Of a DNA stretch of 64,000 nt, positions 12,249 through 24,341 are shown piece after piece. How positions within the stretch are numbered: the first letter of the stretch is position 1; the number at the start of each line of letters is the position of its first letter. The DNA lies in the NCBI GenBank assembly GCA_026874595.1, contig CM049307.1, positions 5,293,579 through 5,357,578 of the forward strand. The letters run 5' to 3'. The notes under the pieces were generated by a model. The model did no database searches. It was not told the origin of the DNA and saw only the letters and a program-made list of their open reading frames with translations. Source of the stretch: Sipunculus nudus. Taxonomy: Eukaryota > Annelida > Sipuncula > Golfingiida > Sipunculidae. Both the position numbers and the translations under genes were made by a program.

Positions 12249-14512
12249 GTTTTGTGGATACTGTGTTTTCAGTCGGACGCCGCTGCCGCCGTGACCACCA
12301 CTGCCGCATAGGTTTCCCGAGAACTCCTCCGTAACCACTGGGCAGAATTTTTTAAATTTGGGAATTATGATCAGGTTGCATGTGAACTGCTGCATCCTCA
12401 TTTTTGGTTGACCTCTGACCTTTCCTCTCTGCCCAGCATCCATTTGTGTGTCTGTTTCCAAACATAAACCCACATATCTCGGGAACCATTTGACCGATCA
12501 GGCTAAAAATTTTGTACAAATGTACCCCTTGGATAGCTTTATAACATACACTAAAAATGGTGGCGCCACCTGCAACCATTTTTGCACAGCGTCCATCTGT
12601 TCATCTGCCTTGGGATAAAATCACTCATATCTCTGCATTGGTTGGACTTATCCACCTGAAATTTTGCATGTGTATACATCCTGGACAGCTTTCTTGATTT
12701 TATGACAGGTGGCGCCTCCTACATTCACATTTAAGCTGCAGACATCCAAGCTCATATCTCGGGAACCGTTTGACCAGTTGGGCCAAAATTTTGCATGTGT
12801 ATAGATCTCCCATAGCTCTTTATCATACGCAAAAAAGGTGGCACCACCTGCCACCATTTTTGCACAGCGTCCATTTGTTCATCTGCCTTGGGATAATATT
12901 ACTCATATCTCGGCAGTGGTTTGAATTATCCACCTGAAATTTTGCAGGTTTATACATCCTTGACAGCTTTCTTAATTATATGACAGGTTGCGCCACCTAC
13001 AATCACATTTACGCTGCAGACATCCAAGCTCATATCTCAGGAACAATGTGACCGATTGGGCAAAAATTTTGCATGTTTATAGATCTCACATAGCTCTTTA
13101 TCATACGCAAAATCGGTGGCGCCACCTGCAACCATTTTTGCGCACCGTCCATCTGTTTATCTGCTGTTGGATAAAATCACTTATATCTCGGCAGTGGTTT
13201 GACATATCTGCTTAAAATTTTGCAGGTTTATACATCTTGGATAGCTCTCTGGATTTTGTTGCAGGTGGCGCCACCTACATTTATGTATACGCTGCAGACA
13301 TTCAGGCTTATATCTCAGGACTGGTTTGACATACCCCCCTGAAATTTAGCATGTGTATAGATCTCACATAGCATTTCATCATACGCAAAACTGGTGGCAC
13401 CACCTGCAACCATTATTGCACAGCGTCCATTTGTTCATCTGCCTAGGGATAAAATTACTCATGTCTCGGCAGTGGTTTGACCTATCCACCTGAAATTTTG
13501 CAGGTTTATACATCCTTGATAGCTTTCTTGATTTTATGACAGGTTGCGCCACGTACATTCACATTTATGCTGCAGACATCCAAGCTCATAACTGATTGGG
13601 CAAAAAATTTGCATGTTTATAGATCTCACATAGCTCTTTATCATACGCAAAACTGGATGCGCCACCTGCAACCATTTTTGCACAGCGTCCGTCTGTTTGT
13701 TTGCAGTGGGATAAAATCACTTATATCTCTGCAGTGGTTTGACACATCTGCCTAAAATTTTGCAGGTTTATACAACTTCGATAGCTTTCTGGATTCTGAG
13801 GCAGGTGGTGCCACCTACATTTATGTATACGCTGCAGACATATAGGCTTATATCTCAGGACTGGTTTGACATATCCCCCTGAAATTTAGCATGTGTATAG
13901 ATCTCACATAGCATTTCATCATACGCAAAACTGGTGGCGCATCTGCAACCATTTTTGCACAGCGTTCATTTGTTTATCTGCCTTGGGATAAAATTACTCA
14001 TATCTCAGCAGTGGTTTGACTTATCCACCTGAAATTTTGCAGGTTTAAACATCCTTGACAGCTTTCTTGATTTTATGACAGGTGGCGCCACCTATATTCA
14101 CATTTATTCTGCAGACATCCAAGCTCATATCTCAGGAACCATTTGACAGATTTGGCAAAAATTTTGCATGTTTATAGAACTCAATTAGCTCTTTATCATA
14201 CACAAAATTTGTGGCACCACCTGCAACCATTTTTGCACAGCCTCCTTCTGTTTGTCTGCTGTGGGATAAAATCACTCATATACAAGTAGTGGTTTGAATT
14301 ATCTGCCTAAAATTTTGCATATGTATACAACTTGGACAGCTTTCTGGATTTTGTGGTGGGTGGCACATTTCAGCTGCAGACATCCAGGCTATTATGCAAC
14401 ACACCTCACTCTATTTCCCCTTGCCACTCAATCCATGCCTCACTCCACCCGTCCCACACTTATTTTGGCGGATACACGTAGTCGCTTGTTGACTACATGT
14501 ATTCTAGTTTTT
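12249..14512 (+). mobile_element. Family B element B2b (5' hairpin truncated)
   Basis: It begins inside the 5' hairpin (GAGTTTTGTGGATACTG) with the left arm missing. It continues with leader and ~280-bp internal repeats, and ends with TTTTGGCGGATACACG, the hairpin around GTAGTCGCTTGTTGACTAC, then TGTATTCTAG followed by T at about 14508. Perfect GGTGGCGCCACC copies lie near 12559, 13116, 13265 and 14081, with one- or two-base variants at most other expected positions. That is consistent with an older copy. It is non-coding. Confidence 0.6.
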
Positions 14513-14559
14513 GTGTTGTGTGCACCCATGCCAGAATTTCAGCAGTGATGTTTGTTTAA

Positions 14560-16590
14560 TTGTATCCACCAAAACGAAGTTTTGCGGATACTATGTTTTT
14601 GACCGGGTTCCGCCGCCGCCGCCGCCGCGGCGTTCGTTTCCGGAGAACTCCTCTGAGACTACTGGACAGATTTTTCCAAAACTTACACAAATTATCGGCT
14701 CACATGTGAACTGGTGCCTAACCAAGTGACCTTGACCTCTGACCTTTCGTCTCTGCCCAGCGTCCGTTTGTGCGTCTGTTTCCACACATAAACCCATATA
14801 TCTCGGGAACCGTTTGACCGATCCGGAAAAAAATTTTACACAAATGTAGCCCTGGGATAGCTTTATAACATACACAACAGAAGGTGGCGCCACCTGCAAC
14901 CATGTTTGCACAGTGTCCATCTGTTCATCTGCCTGGGGTTAAAATCACTCATATCTCTGCAGGGGTTTGACTAATTCACTTAAAATTCGGCATGCGTATA
15001 CATCCTAGATAGCTTTTTCCATTTTATGACAGGTGGCGCCACCTACATTCACGTTAATGCTCCGAACATAAACCCATATATCTCGGGAACCATTTGACCG
15101 ATCCGGAAAAAAATTTTACACAAATGTAGCCCTGGGATAGCTTTATAACATACACAACAAAAGGTGGCGCCACTTGCAACCATGTTTGCACAGTGTCCAT
15201 TTGTTCATCTGCCTGGGGTTAAAATCAGTCATATCTCTGCAGTGGTTTGACTAATTCACCTAAATATCGGCATGCATATACATCCTAGATAGCTTTCTTA
15301 ATTTTATGACAGGTGGCGCCACCTACATTCACGTTAACGCTCCACACATAAACCCATATATCTCGGGAACCGTTTGGCCGATCCGGAAAAAAATTTTACA
15401 CAAATGTAGCCCTGGGATAGCATTATAACATACACAACAAAAGGTGGCGCCACCTGCAACCATGTTTGCACAGTGTCCATTTGTTCATCTGCCTGGGGTT
15501 AAAATCACTCATATCTCTGCAGTGGTTTGACTAATTCACCTAAAATTCGGCATGCGTGTACATCCTAGATAGCTTTCTTGATTTTATGACAGGTAGCGCC
15601 ACCTACATTCTCGTTAATGCTGCAGACATCCAAGCTCATATCTCGGGAACCGTTTGACCAATCAGGAAAAAAAATTTACACAAATGTAGCCCTTGGATAG
15701 CTTTATAACATACACAACAAAAGGTGGCGCCACTTGCAACCATGTTTGCACAGTGTCCAATTGTTCATCTGCCTGGGGTTAAAATCACTCATATCTCTGC
15801 AATGGTTTGACTAATTCACCTAAAATTCGGCATGCGTGTACATCCTGGATAGCTTTCTTGATTTTATGACAGGTGGCGCCACCTACATTCACGTTAACAC
15901 TGCAGACATCCAAGCTCATATCTCGGGAACCGTTTGACCAATCAGGAAAAAACATTTACACAAATGTAGCCCTTGGATAGCTTTATAACATACACAAAAA
16001 TGGTGGCGCCACCTGCAGCCATTTTTGCACAGCGTCCATCTGTTTGTCTGCCTTCTGTTAAAATCACTCATTTCTCTGCAGTGGTTTGACCAAATTACCT
16101 GAAATTCAGCATGCTTATACATCCCGCATAGCTTTCTTGATTTTATGACAGGTTGCGCCACCTACATTCACGTTCATGCTGTAGACATCCATGCTTATAT
16201 CTCCCGACTCATTCAACCAATCAGGAAAATATTTTTACACAAATGTAGCCCTAGGATTGCTTTATAACATACACAAAAATGGTGGCGCCACCTGCAGCTG
16301 TTTTTGCACAGCGTCCATCTGTTTGTCTGCTGTTGGATAAAATCACTCATATCTCTGCAGTGGTTTGACTTTTCCACATGAAATTTTGCTTGTGTATATA
16401 TCCTGGATAGTTTCTCGTTCAAATAACAGGTGGGGCCACCTACAATCATGTTTATGTGGCAGAGATCTATTCTAATATTTAACACATGTAACTCTATATC
16501 CCCTTGCCACTCAATCCATGCCTCACTTCACCCGTCCTTCTCTGATTTTGGCGGATACACGTAGTCGCTTGTCGACTACCCGTATTCTAG
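14560..16590 (+). mobile_element. Family B element B3, best-defined copy (2,031 bp)
   Basis: The 5' end is GTATCCACCAAAACGAAG with hairpin partner GTTTTGCGGATAC. The 3' end is TTTTGGCGGATAC, the perfect hairpin GTAGTCG-CTTGT-CGACTAC, then CCGTATTCTAG. Ends are fixed to within 2 nt by an empty copy of the site at 17161-17180, where TTTAATT joins GTTTCTTG directly. No bases are duplicated at the target. Internal repeats of ~280 bp each carry two palindrome sites about 132 and 148 bp apart; seven are perfect. This structure (subterminal inverted repeat, 3' hairpin, CTAG then T, no duplication) is that of non-autonomous Helitron/Helentron elements. Confidence 0.75.
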
Positions 16591-17168
16591 TTGTTTCTTG
16601 TTCTAAGTGTTTAGTACTTGCATTGTTCATATAGATGTTACACATGTTCTTGAAAAGTAATGGTCCAGCATTGAAGCATTATACCTGGTGTAATCTCATT
16701 GCACAGGTTCGCATTAGGCCTGTAGGCCTTGTTGACACATTAACCAACATATCTTTGGACTTATTTGACCTATCAGGAAAATATTTTTGTACAAAGTAGC
16801 CCGTGGCTTTATAACATACACAAAAATGGTGACGCCACCTGCAACCATGTTTGCACAGTGTCCATCTGTTCATCTGCCTTGGGTTAAAATCACTCATATC
16901 TGTCCAGTGGTTTGATTAATTCACCTGAAATTTGGCATGTATATACAGGTGACAGGTGGCACCACCTACATTCAAGTTCACGCTGCAGACATCCATGCTA
17001 TTATGCAACACACCTCACTCTATTTCCCCTTGCCACTCAATCCATGCCTCACTTCACCCGTCCCACTCTGATTTTGGCGGATACACGTAGTCGCTTGTTG
17101 ACTACTTGTATTCTAGTTTTTGTGTTGTGTGCACCCATGCCAGGATTTCAGCAGTGATATTTGTTTAA
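16591..17168 (+). repeat. ~578-bp segment, first copy of a tandem duplication
   Basis: This segment (GTTTCTTGTTCTAAGTG onward, including a 5'-truncated family B tail ending TTCTAG at about 17117) is repeated almost exactly from 17171. The start, the TGGTCCAGCATTGAAGCAT phrase and the palindrome-bearing repeat all recur 578-579 bp later. The first copy ends with a complete family B 3' terminus; the second continues into longer family B sequence. Confidence 0.75.
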
Positions 17169-18139
17169 TTGTTTCTTGTTCTAAGTGTTTAGTACTTGCA
17201 TTGTTCATATAGATGTTACACATGTTCTTGAAAAGTAATGGTCCAGCATTGAAGCATTATACCTGGTGTAATCTCATTGCACAGGTTTGCATTAGGCCTG
17301 TAGGCCTTGTTGACACATTAACCAACATATCTTTGGACTTATTTGACCTATCAGGAAAAAATTTTTGTACAAAGTAGCCCGTGGCTTTATAACATACACA
17401 AAAATGGTGACGCCACCTGCAACCATGTTTGCACAGTGTCCATCTGTTCATCTGCCTTGGGTTAAAATCACTCGTATCTGTCCAGTGGTTTGATTAATTC
17501 ACCTGAAATTTGGCATGTATATACAGGTGACAGGTGGCGCCACCTACATTCAAGTTCACGCTGCAGACATCCATGCTTATATCTCCAGACTGGTTTGAAG
17601 TATCTTCCTGAAAATTTGCATGTGTTAAGATCTCATAAGCTCTATATCATACAAGAAACTGGTGCCGCCACCAGCAATTTATTTTTGCACAGTGTTCATC
17701 TGTTAGTTGTATCCCCAGACAATCCTGTTGGCGCGATAACCCAAAAAATATTTCACGGAACTTTACCAAACTTGGTATATGTATAGATATGGGTAAGAGG
17801 ATGACGCCTATATAAAATGAGGTCATGACCTTCACTAGGAGAGTGTCCTTGACCTTGAATAGGTCCAATTTTGGGGAAAATCACACAAATTCTTTAATAT
17901 CTCAAGAAATCTTGCATGGATTTATCCCAAAATCAAGTTGATGGAAGATCATGGATAGGGTTGTCATGTTCCAGAAACTGGTGGCGCCACTTATTATTCT
18001 TTACTTGTTTTCGTGCCATTTAATACCCCCAAAATTGCCACCTTACAGTACTGTGAGCATTATAAGTCAAAAACTAATGGACAGATTTCTTTTATATTAT
18101 TGTTATGTGGTAAGAGGTGTTAATATCTATTATAATTAA

Positions 18140-19017
18140 TTACTGATTTTAACGCAATATTTTGGTACACATAAGATCAGTTACCAGTTCAGCAGATGGA
18201 AAGATAGATAGAGCGACAGAGAGAAATGATAATAGCCTAAATTGGTGTACCAACGCATTGTCTACCATTGTAAGACAGGTGTTTGGATTCCGATCTCCAT
18301 ATGTCGATTAGCATATAGGTTTAGAAAAGAAGCTGATAAATGAGTATTTTAATGGACATAAATTCTGAATGCAGACAACCAGTGATTACTATAGACTGGA
18401 AAAATTGTTATAGCCATGTGAATGTAAACTTAATCAAGTAAGCCAAAATAGATTCTGTTATTATAGGCATCAGCAGAAGCCAGGTTTAGATCTGGATGAC
18501 AGTGTAAAATGATATAAAAGTCAAAGGTATGGTGAATACCGGCCTGCGCATGAGGCAGTAATTGAGGACAGGAAAACAGTACCAAAAGTGAGTCAGTAAG
18601 TAGCTGGGTCACACAGAATCGATTAGGAAACAAATAAGTACCCTGAATATATTAATGACAGGAATATCATGATATTACATGAGTTTTAGGTAAAACAAGG
18701 AAAAAGTTTGTGCGTATGCGAAAGCCGAAGCCATATATGGTTATCTAAACATTCAGGTATGTCATAATGACACATATCCAATATCCAATAGAAAAAGTGT
18801 AAGATGATGTAAAGGTTTGTGACGTAGTAATACTGATACAAAATCCTGTGTTGGGCTGGGAACTGGCAGACAGACCCACGCCATCATCAACATGTAAACC
18901 AAGACAACTGGAAATAAAACAGCACAATATCCAACTTGGACTGTCTCAGTTATTCACCTGACGCGCCGTGTGACTGTGTTATGGCCAGGGAAGAACTCCC
19001 CTAATTCCCCGTTATAA
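18140..19017. other. Unique insert or unrepeated part inside family D
   Basis: AT-rich sequence that interrupts the repeat rhythm of family D. I found no clear terminal repeats or target duplication and no coding signal beyond frames of 60-67 codons. Confidence 0.35.
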
Positions 19018-19219
19018 CATTATGCATATACATAGGTATAAGTTATGGGATGATGTTTATTTAAATTTGGGTCATGACCTTTCCTATGATAGTGGCCTTG
19101 ACCTTGAATTTGGGATATATGGTGAAAATCACACACCTCTTATGATATCTCCAGTGTTGATAGCCATATGGATTTCAAACATGACTTATGTATGGCCCAC
19201 CACTAAAGTAAGAACCCTA

Positions 19220-20410
19220 TAGGTTCTAGGGTCATTAGGTCAAAGGTCAAGGTCAATGGACTGGCATTTTAAAAGATACTGTGGATGCATTTTAAGCCAA
19301 ACTTTCATCCTAGGTCTTCCATCTTGAATATATAGCTCACTTGCAGATAGTGGATGATCCATATAAATTTTGGGGTCACAAGGTCAAAGGTCAAGGCCAC
19401 AGGAGCTTTCTGTCCAAAAATTAGTTTCTGGATGATAATTCCTGCTTTTATTGATGTATTGATTTCAAACTTGACTTGTATATGTCCCATTGGAAAAGCA
19501 AGACCCAAATTGATTTTGGGGTCATGAAGTCAAAGGTCAAGGTCACAGGACACATCTTTAAAAAGATTGTGGATGCATTTTCAGCCAAAAATTTCATCTC
19601 AGATCTTTCATCTTGCACATATAGTTCACCTGCCAAGAGGGGAAGAACCCTATCAATTTTAGGTCACAAGGTCAAAGGTGAAGGTCACAGGAGCCATCTG
19701 TCCAAAAATTAGGTTCTGGATGATAATTCCTGCTTTTATTGATGTATGGATTTCAAACTTGACTTGTTTATGTCCCATTGGAAAAGCAAGACCCAAATTG
19801 ATTTTGGGGTCATTAGGTCAAAGGTCAAGGTCACAGGACACATCTTTAAAAAGATGTGGGTGCATTTTCAGCCAAACATTTCATCTCAGATCTTTCATCT
19901 TGCACATGTACTTCACCTGCCAAGAGAGGAAGAACCCTATCAATTTTGAGGTCACAAGGTCAAAGGTGAAGGTCACAGGAGCCATCTGTCCAAAAATTAG
20001 TTTCTGGATGATAATTCCTTCTTTTATTGATGTATGGATTTCAAACTTGACTTGTATTTGACCCATTGGAAAAGCAAGACCCGAATTGATTTTTGGTCAT
20101 TAGGTCAAAGGTCAGGGTCACAGGAAACCTCTTTAAAAAGATTGTGGATGCATTTTCAGCCAAACAATTCATCTCAGATCTTTCATCTTGCACATATAGT
20201 TCACCTGCCAAGAGTGGAAGACCCCTTTCAATTTTGAGGTCACAAGGTCAAAGGTGAAGGTCACAGGAGCCATCTGTCCAAAAATTAGTTCTGGATGATA
20301 ATTCCTGCTTTTATTGATGTATGGATTTCAAACTTGACTTGTATATGTCCCATTGGAAAAGAAGACCAAAATTGATTTTGGGGTCATGAGGTCAAAGGTC
20401 AAGGTCACAG
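19220..20410 (+). repeat. Tandem repeats carrying AGGTCA direct repeats
   Basis: Units of ~145 bp (pairs of ~288 bp) each contain AGGTCAAAGGTCAAGGTCA or a one- or two-base variant. Copies lie near 19228, 19379, 19529, 19668, 19816, 19957, 20102, 20247 and 20390. The word is a DR1 arrangement of nuclear-receptor half-sites followed by TCAAGGTCA, an extended half-site. Whether any receptor binds is unknown. Confidence 0.8.
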
Positions 20411-20710
20411 GACACATCTTTAAAAAGATCAAGGTCACAGGACCAACATCTTCAACAAGATTGTGGATTGTTAGATGGAAGAAACAATAAATATGCCAAG
20501 TGTCAGTATATGCTGCTAAAAATGGGGGTCTGTTCTTAAAGGGGGGAGGGGCTACTATGTCTGGGGATACTCTGGCACCTGCGGTGCCAAGAAATGTCTA
20601 GTTTGACTTGGGTTAAAAATACTCATATCTCGGCATTTGTTTGACTTGGCGTCACCTACAATCATGTTAACATGGCAGACATCCATGCTAATTTGTAACA
20701 CATCTAACTC

Positions 20711-21616
20711 TATTTCTATTATAAATAATTTCTGGAGTCCCAAGTAGATTTACTGATGGACTTTTGGATCAGTATAATATATGACACAAGGCAATGTTGT
20801 TTCAGTGTTGTTTAAGTCTTAAAGTTATATGTGAAAACCCTGATTAGCACTGGGAAACTGTTCAGGATTGTCTCCAAACGAAAGCAGTACATGACATTCA
20901 GATTGGGTAACCTAGGCAAGTGTAGCACACATTAAAAGTGTGCTAATATTTCACTGTATTCATATTTTACAAACAGGTATTTATTTTGTTATTTATACTA
21001 ACATAACTGACATGTATTGTCTCATCCATAATATTGTTGCCAATGCCAGTTATAATATATTGGGGGTCCTGTGAAGTAGCACAAATTAATATTTAGGCTC
21101 ATTCTGGGTAACACATTAACAGCATCAAATATTCCATGAAATATTATTCAAAAGTGATATATGAAATGATAAAAATTACTGATATGCTTATTAAGCCTGT
21201 CACATTTACATGTTTAAATGACTCTGTTTCAATTAATTTCTGTAAATGTTTAAAGAAAGACAGACCTTTTACATGGAAAGTAACGATACACTGTCAGTTG
21301 GCTTAAAATTACCACCAAGCCTGCCCGCAAACATTTCTCTATATCTCATTTTCAATTGCCAGGCACCTCATGTGTAAATTAGTGTTTAAAAACAAAGCTG
21401 ATTCCAATAATTCCTGAAGCTTTCATAGCAGTTATTGTTATTATTAATCAGTGCCACACTATCTGAGTGGTGCAGAAACTGCACACTGTCACTATAGAAA
21501 GTGGGCTTCAAAACAACGTTGGTAAATCTGTAATACCGATATATCAGCAAATATTATATGGGGATGCAGAATTCAATTGCATAATCCGGTGGACTTTTGT
21601 TGGAAAATTTAATCCA
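20711..21616. other. Non-coding spacer, nothing recognised
   Basis: Single-copy-looking AT-rich sequence between family B and family A remnants. No exon, RNA or element end was identified. Confidence 0.4.
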
Positions 21617-21998
21617 GGTTTTTAGCTCAACTAACTGTAAGTGTTAGTCAACTGAGGTATATGAATGGCGCTTTGTCCGTTGTCTGTCCGTTAGCAGGGC
21701 ACAAACCGTAACTGCTGGTCCTAGAAACTTCTTAGTGAACATCCAGGGAGGTCAATAAAAAATGTCCTTGGAAACTTGAAATAAGGTCACTGTGACCTAT
21801 ATCCTCCAAGCTATGGGGCTTAAAAGTACCCCCCAGAATAATCAAAAACATAATACAAAACCTCCAATATCTTGATAATTAATGCATGGATTGTCATGAA
21901 TCTTGCCTTGAATATTTACCTTGACTAGTTTTGTCAGTTCCTCAAAAGTGGTGGCGCCAACAGTATTTTTTGTTATTTTAACGAATATTTTTCTATTT
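21617..21998 (+). mobile_element. Truncated family A relative
   Basis: It starts with the family A-type hairpin AGCTCAACTAACTG...AGTCAACTGAGGT, then GTCCGTTGTCTGTCCG and one monomer (GCACAAACCGTAACTGCTGG, then GTGGTGGCGCCAACAG). It is cut at TTTTTCTATTTTT by the next family A-like start at 21999. Confidence 0.6.
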
Positions 21999-23300
21999 TT
22001 AGCTCAGCTGACTATAAGTCATCTGAGCTATAGTTGTGGTCCATTGTCCATTGTCTGTCCGTCCATCCGTAGATGTGGCACGTTTTGAAACTGTAAGACC
22101 TAATATCCAAAATTTGGCATAATGTTAGATGTCCCGAAGATCTCCTACCAAACCAAAAACTGGGTCAATGCGACATCATTCCTTTGAGAAATTAAGGAAA
22201 AACCTCAATTTTTTATTAAAAACCTATTTTCACACTTCAGGACTGCCTAATATCAAAACCACTCATCTGTTTTTCCTCATATTTACCATAAATAATCCTC
22301 TATATAATTCCTATGTACATGCCAGAAATTAGGTCTGTATTATATAATTTAAAAATTATGGGCCCAAACATAATGCATTTTGTAAATAATCACGAAAGAT
22401 ATTTGATCACTTAACACAAAACTTGTTAAAGCAAAGCACTTTTTTCCAGTTATATAACTTTTATTAATAAAAATAAAATTGTATACCTAAAATAAGATCA
22501 AAATCTTATTAATTTTTTAAAATATTAGCAAAAATGAAAAATTGGTACCTTAAATTTTGCGCAACTTTGACCATGGCACGTTTTTTTCCTGTAACTGCTG
22601 TGGATTTAATTTTCAAAGCATGTTTTTGTTAGCATTGCAACTTTTAACACCAAAAATTTGAAACCAGTTGATCAAAAACTGTAGATTTTATTCAAGTTTT
22701 CAAGCACCATGTAACATATTGTTTACATCAAGCTAGTGTTATGCAGTTTGTTAGAGCTCAGCTCCCCAGCTTCAGCTCTAAGTTCCTAAAATTTGGCATA
22801 AATAAATTTTTCCATTAAAACCCATTGTTTCACTTTAAGACTGCCTAAGATCAAAACCACTGATCTGACTTTGATCATATCTAATATACATATTTTTCTA
22901 TACATTCGCTTTGCACATGCCAGAAAGGATGTCAGTATTGCGCAATTGTTTTAAGTTATGGGCCCAAACATAATGCACTTTTTAAAAAATCAAGAAATAT
23001 ATTTACTCCCTTAACAAGAGGATTGCTGAAGCTAGAGATTTTTTGTCAGGGATGTAACATTATTTAATCAAGATTCAATTGAATACCCAAAATTAGTTTT
23101 GAATTTTTCAAATTTTATAAGTTATTAGTATAAATATAAAATTAGTTCCTTAAATTTTGCCCAACTTTGACCATGGCATGTTTGTTTCCTGAGAGCACTG
23201 TTGATATAATTTTCATATCATGCACACATAAGGATTTCAGCTTTGTAGTTTAGAAAGCTGAAAGAAATTGGCCAAAAATGGTACCTTTTATTAATGTTTT
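21999..23300 (+). mobile_element. Second family A subfamily, two ~600-bp units
   Basis: It starts AGCTCAGCTGACT with the partner AGTCATCTGAGCT. Two diverged units of ~600 bp share ATGGGCCCAAACATAATGCA (near 22358 and 22960) and CTTTGACCATGGCA (near 22568 and 23167). A related fragment occurs at 63360-63770. The 3' end was not located. No coding frame here is credible. Confidence 0.5.
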
Positions 23301-23897
23301 TATGAGACCATGTCAGACCCAGGCTCTACCCAGCCCCTCTTCAGTCACCTGTATGTTGACCTTGTTGATCTTTCAGCAAATTATGCACGCTTGAGGCGAG
23401 GCATACACTGGGGTTGCCAGGCAGCTTATGGCCAGCCACAGTTGATCCAGGTGTCCAACCCTACTCATCTAGTAGTTGTTTTGAAAAACAACATAACAAT
23501 AAACAATAAATTTATAATTTTTATTGGTTTTTAAAAACAAATTAAAGAAAAATTAATAGAAAAGGAATTTGTTTTTGACATATTTTCCTATATTGATTTG
23601 ACCACAGGAAATCTCCTGTTTTATCTCATGGTTATTTTAGAATAACATGAGTTTAAGCAGCTTTATGGAGTAGCTCATTAGGTACATCAAACTTTTTTGG
23701 TTGAGTTGAATTTTTCACTGTAGATCTGGTTATCTTACACCTGTCAGCCTTCAGAATCTTGAATGCTTCCAGTATTTCTAAACACTGTGATGACTGTCAC
23801 TTGTAGGTTGGTGTGATCATGCTCAACCAGGGACTATTTCTTTTAAAGAAATTACTGGTAATTTCATCACTTGCCAGAAAACATCAGTTTAAGAGTT

Positions 23898-23917
23898 GGG
23901 GGGGGGGGGGGGGGGGG
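23898..23917 (+). repeat. Poly-G tract (20 G)
   Basis: Twenty G in a row. It is a potential quadruplex-forming or slippage-prone site and makes the overlapping 60-codon frame meaningless. Confidence 0.9.
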
Positions 23918-24290
23918 AAGCTGTCCCCATTATGTATCTTATATTCAAATTACCATCATTTAAATGGCAATGTCTCATTTTTCCCTTTCGTGTAAATGTT
24001 TACATTTTTGTGTAAACATGGCAGGCCTAATTTTTTTTCTACCATAAATTTCATTATATTATTTGGGGTGGAAAAAATATGAAAAATTGTTGATTTCCTT
24101 TTAATTATGAGGACTTCATCATATAATGTTGTTTGGAAGCTCACTGTACCATGAAACCTGAGCACCATCAGACTCCAGTACAGTTCACAGATAACTTTGA
24201 TGGCCTTTTTATTTTATATGTGGATCAGCAATATTTATAAGATCATATGCCTTATATATTTTAAAATAATTGTTGCATATTTTCTTTTAG

Positions 24291-24341
24291 ATTACTAATA
24301 CACAGTGGTGTTGCTGTAGAACTGGAGATGGAATTTGAAAA
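24291..24341 (+). CDS. RNF181: RNF181-like, first visible coding exon (phase 2 at entry)
   Basis: TTTTCTTTTAG precedes the exon and GTAAGT follows it. In the frame forced by the next exon it reads [16 protein letters not shown], fitting the helical segment before the conserved PPASK region in this family. Its first base completes a codon from an unseen upstream exon. The other two frames are less consistent with the family. Confidence 0.7.

Larger units (their letters stand above)
17709..20601 (+). mobile_element. Family D element: HINE-like, perfect subterminal inverted repeat
   Basis: The 5' end GTATCCCCAGACA (17709-17721) has a perfect 13-bp inverted partner TGTCTGGGGATAC (20558-20570). 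This is followed by the hairpin TGGCACC-TGC-GGTGCCA (20573-20589) and a terminus AGAAATGTCTAG, then T. It is flanked on both sides by family B sequence with no target duplication. The core (19020-20460) holds about nine ~145-bp repeats built on AGGTCAAAGGTCAAGGTCA. The stretch 18140-19017 lacks these repeats and may be a further insertion. The short frames found here follow the repeat period and are not genes. Confidence 0.7.
17169..20710 (+). mobile_element. Family B-derived segment B4 interrupted by family D
   Basis: The second copy of the duplication starts near 17171. From about 17320 it is family B internal repeat (perfect GGTGGCGCCACC near 17536). It is split at 17708 by family D and resumes at 20602 with TTGACTTGGGTTAAAA, CTCATATCTCGGC and a CATCCATGCTAATTTG tail like other B ends. 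The B 3' hairpin is not reached intact. Confidence 0.5.

Noticed and set aside
23310-23534. 74-codon frame as the missing RNF181-like first exon
   Set aside because: It lacks the expected acidic/Cys N-terminal pattern, and no donor gives the phase needed by exon 24291.
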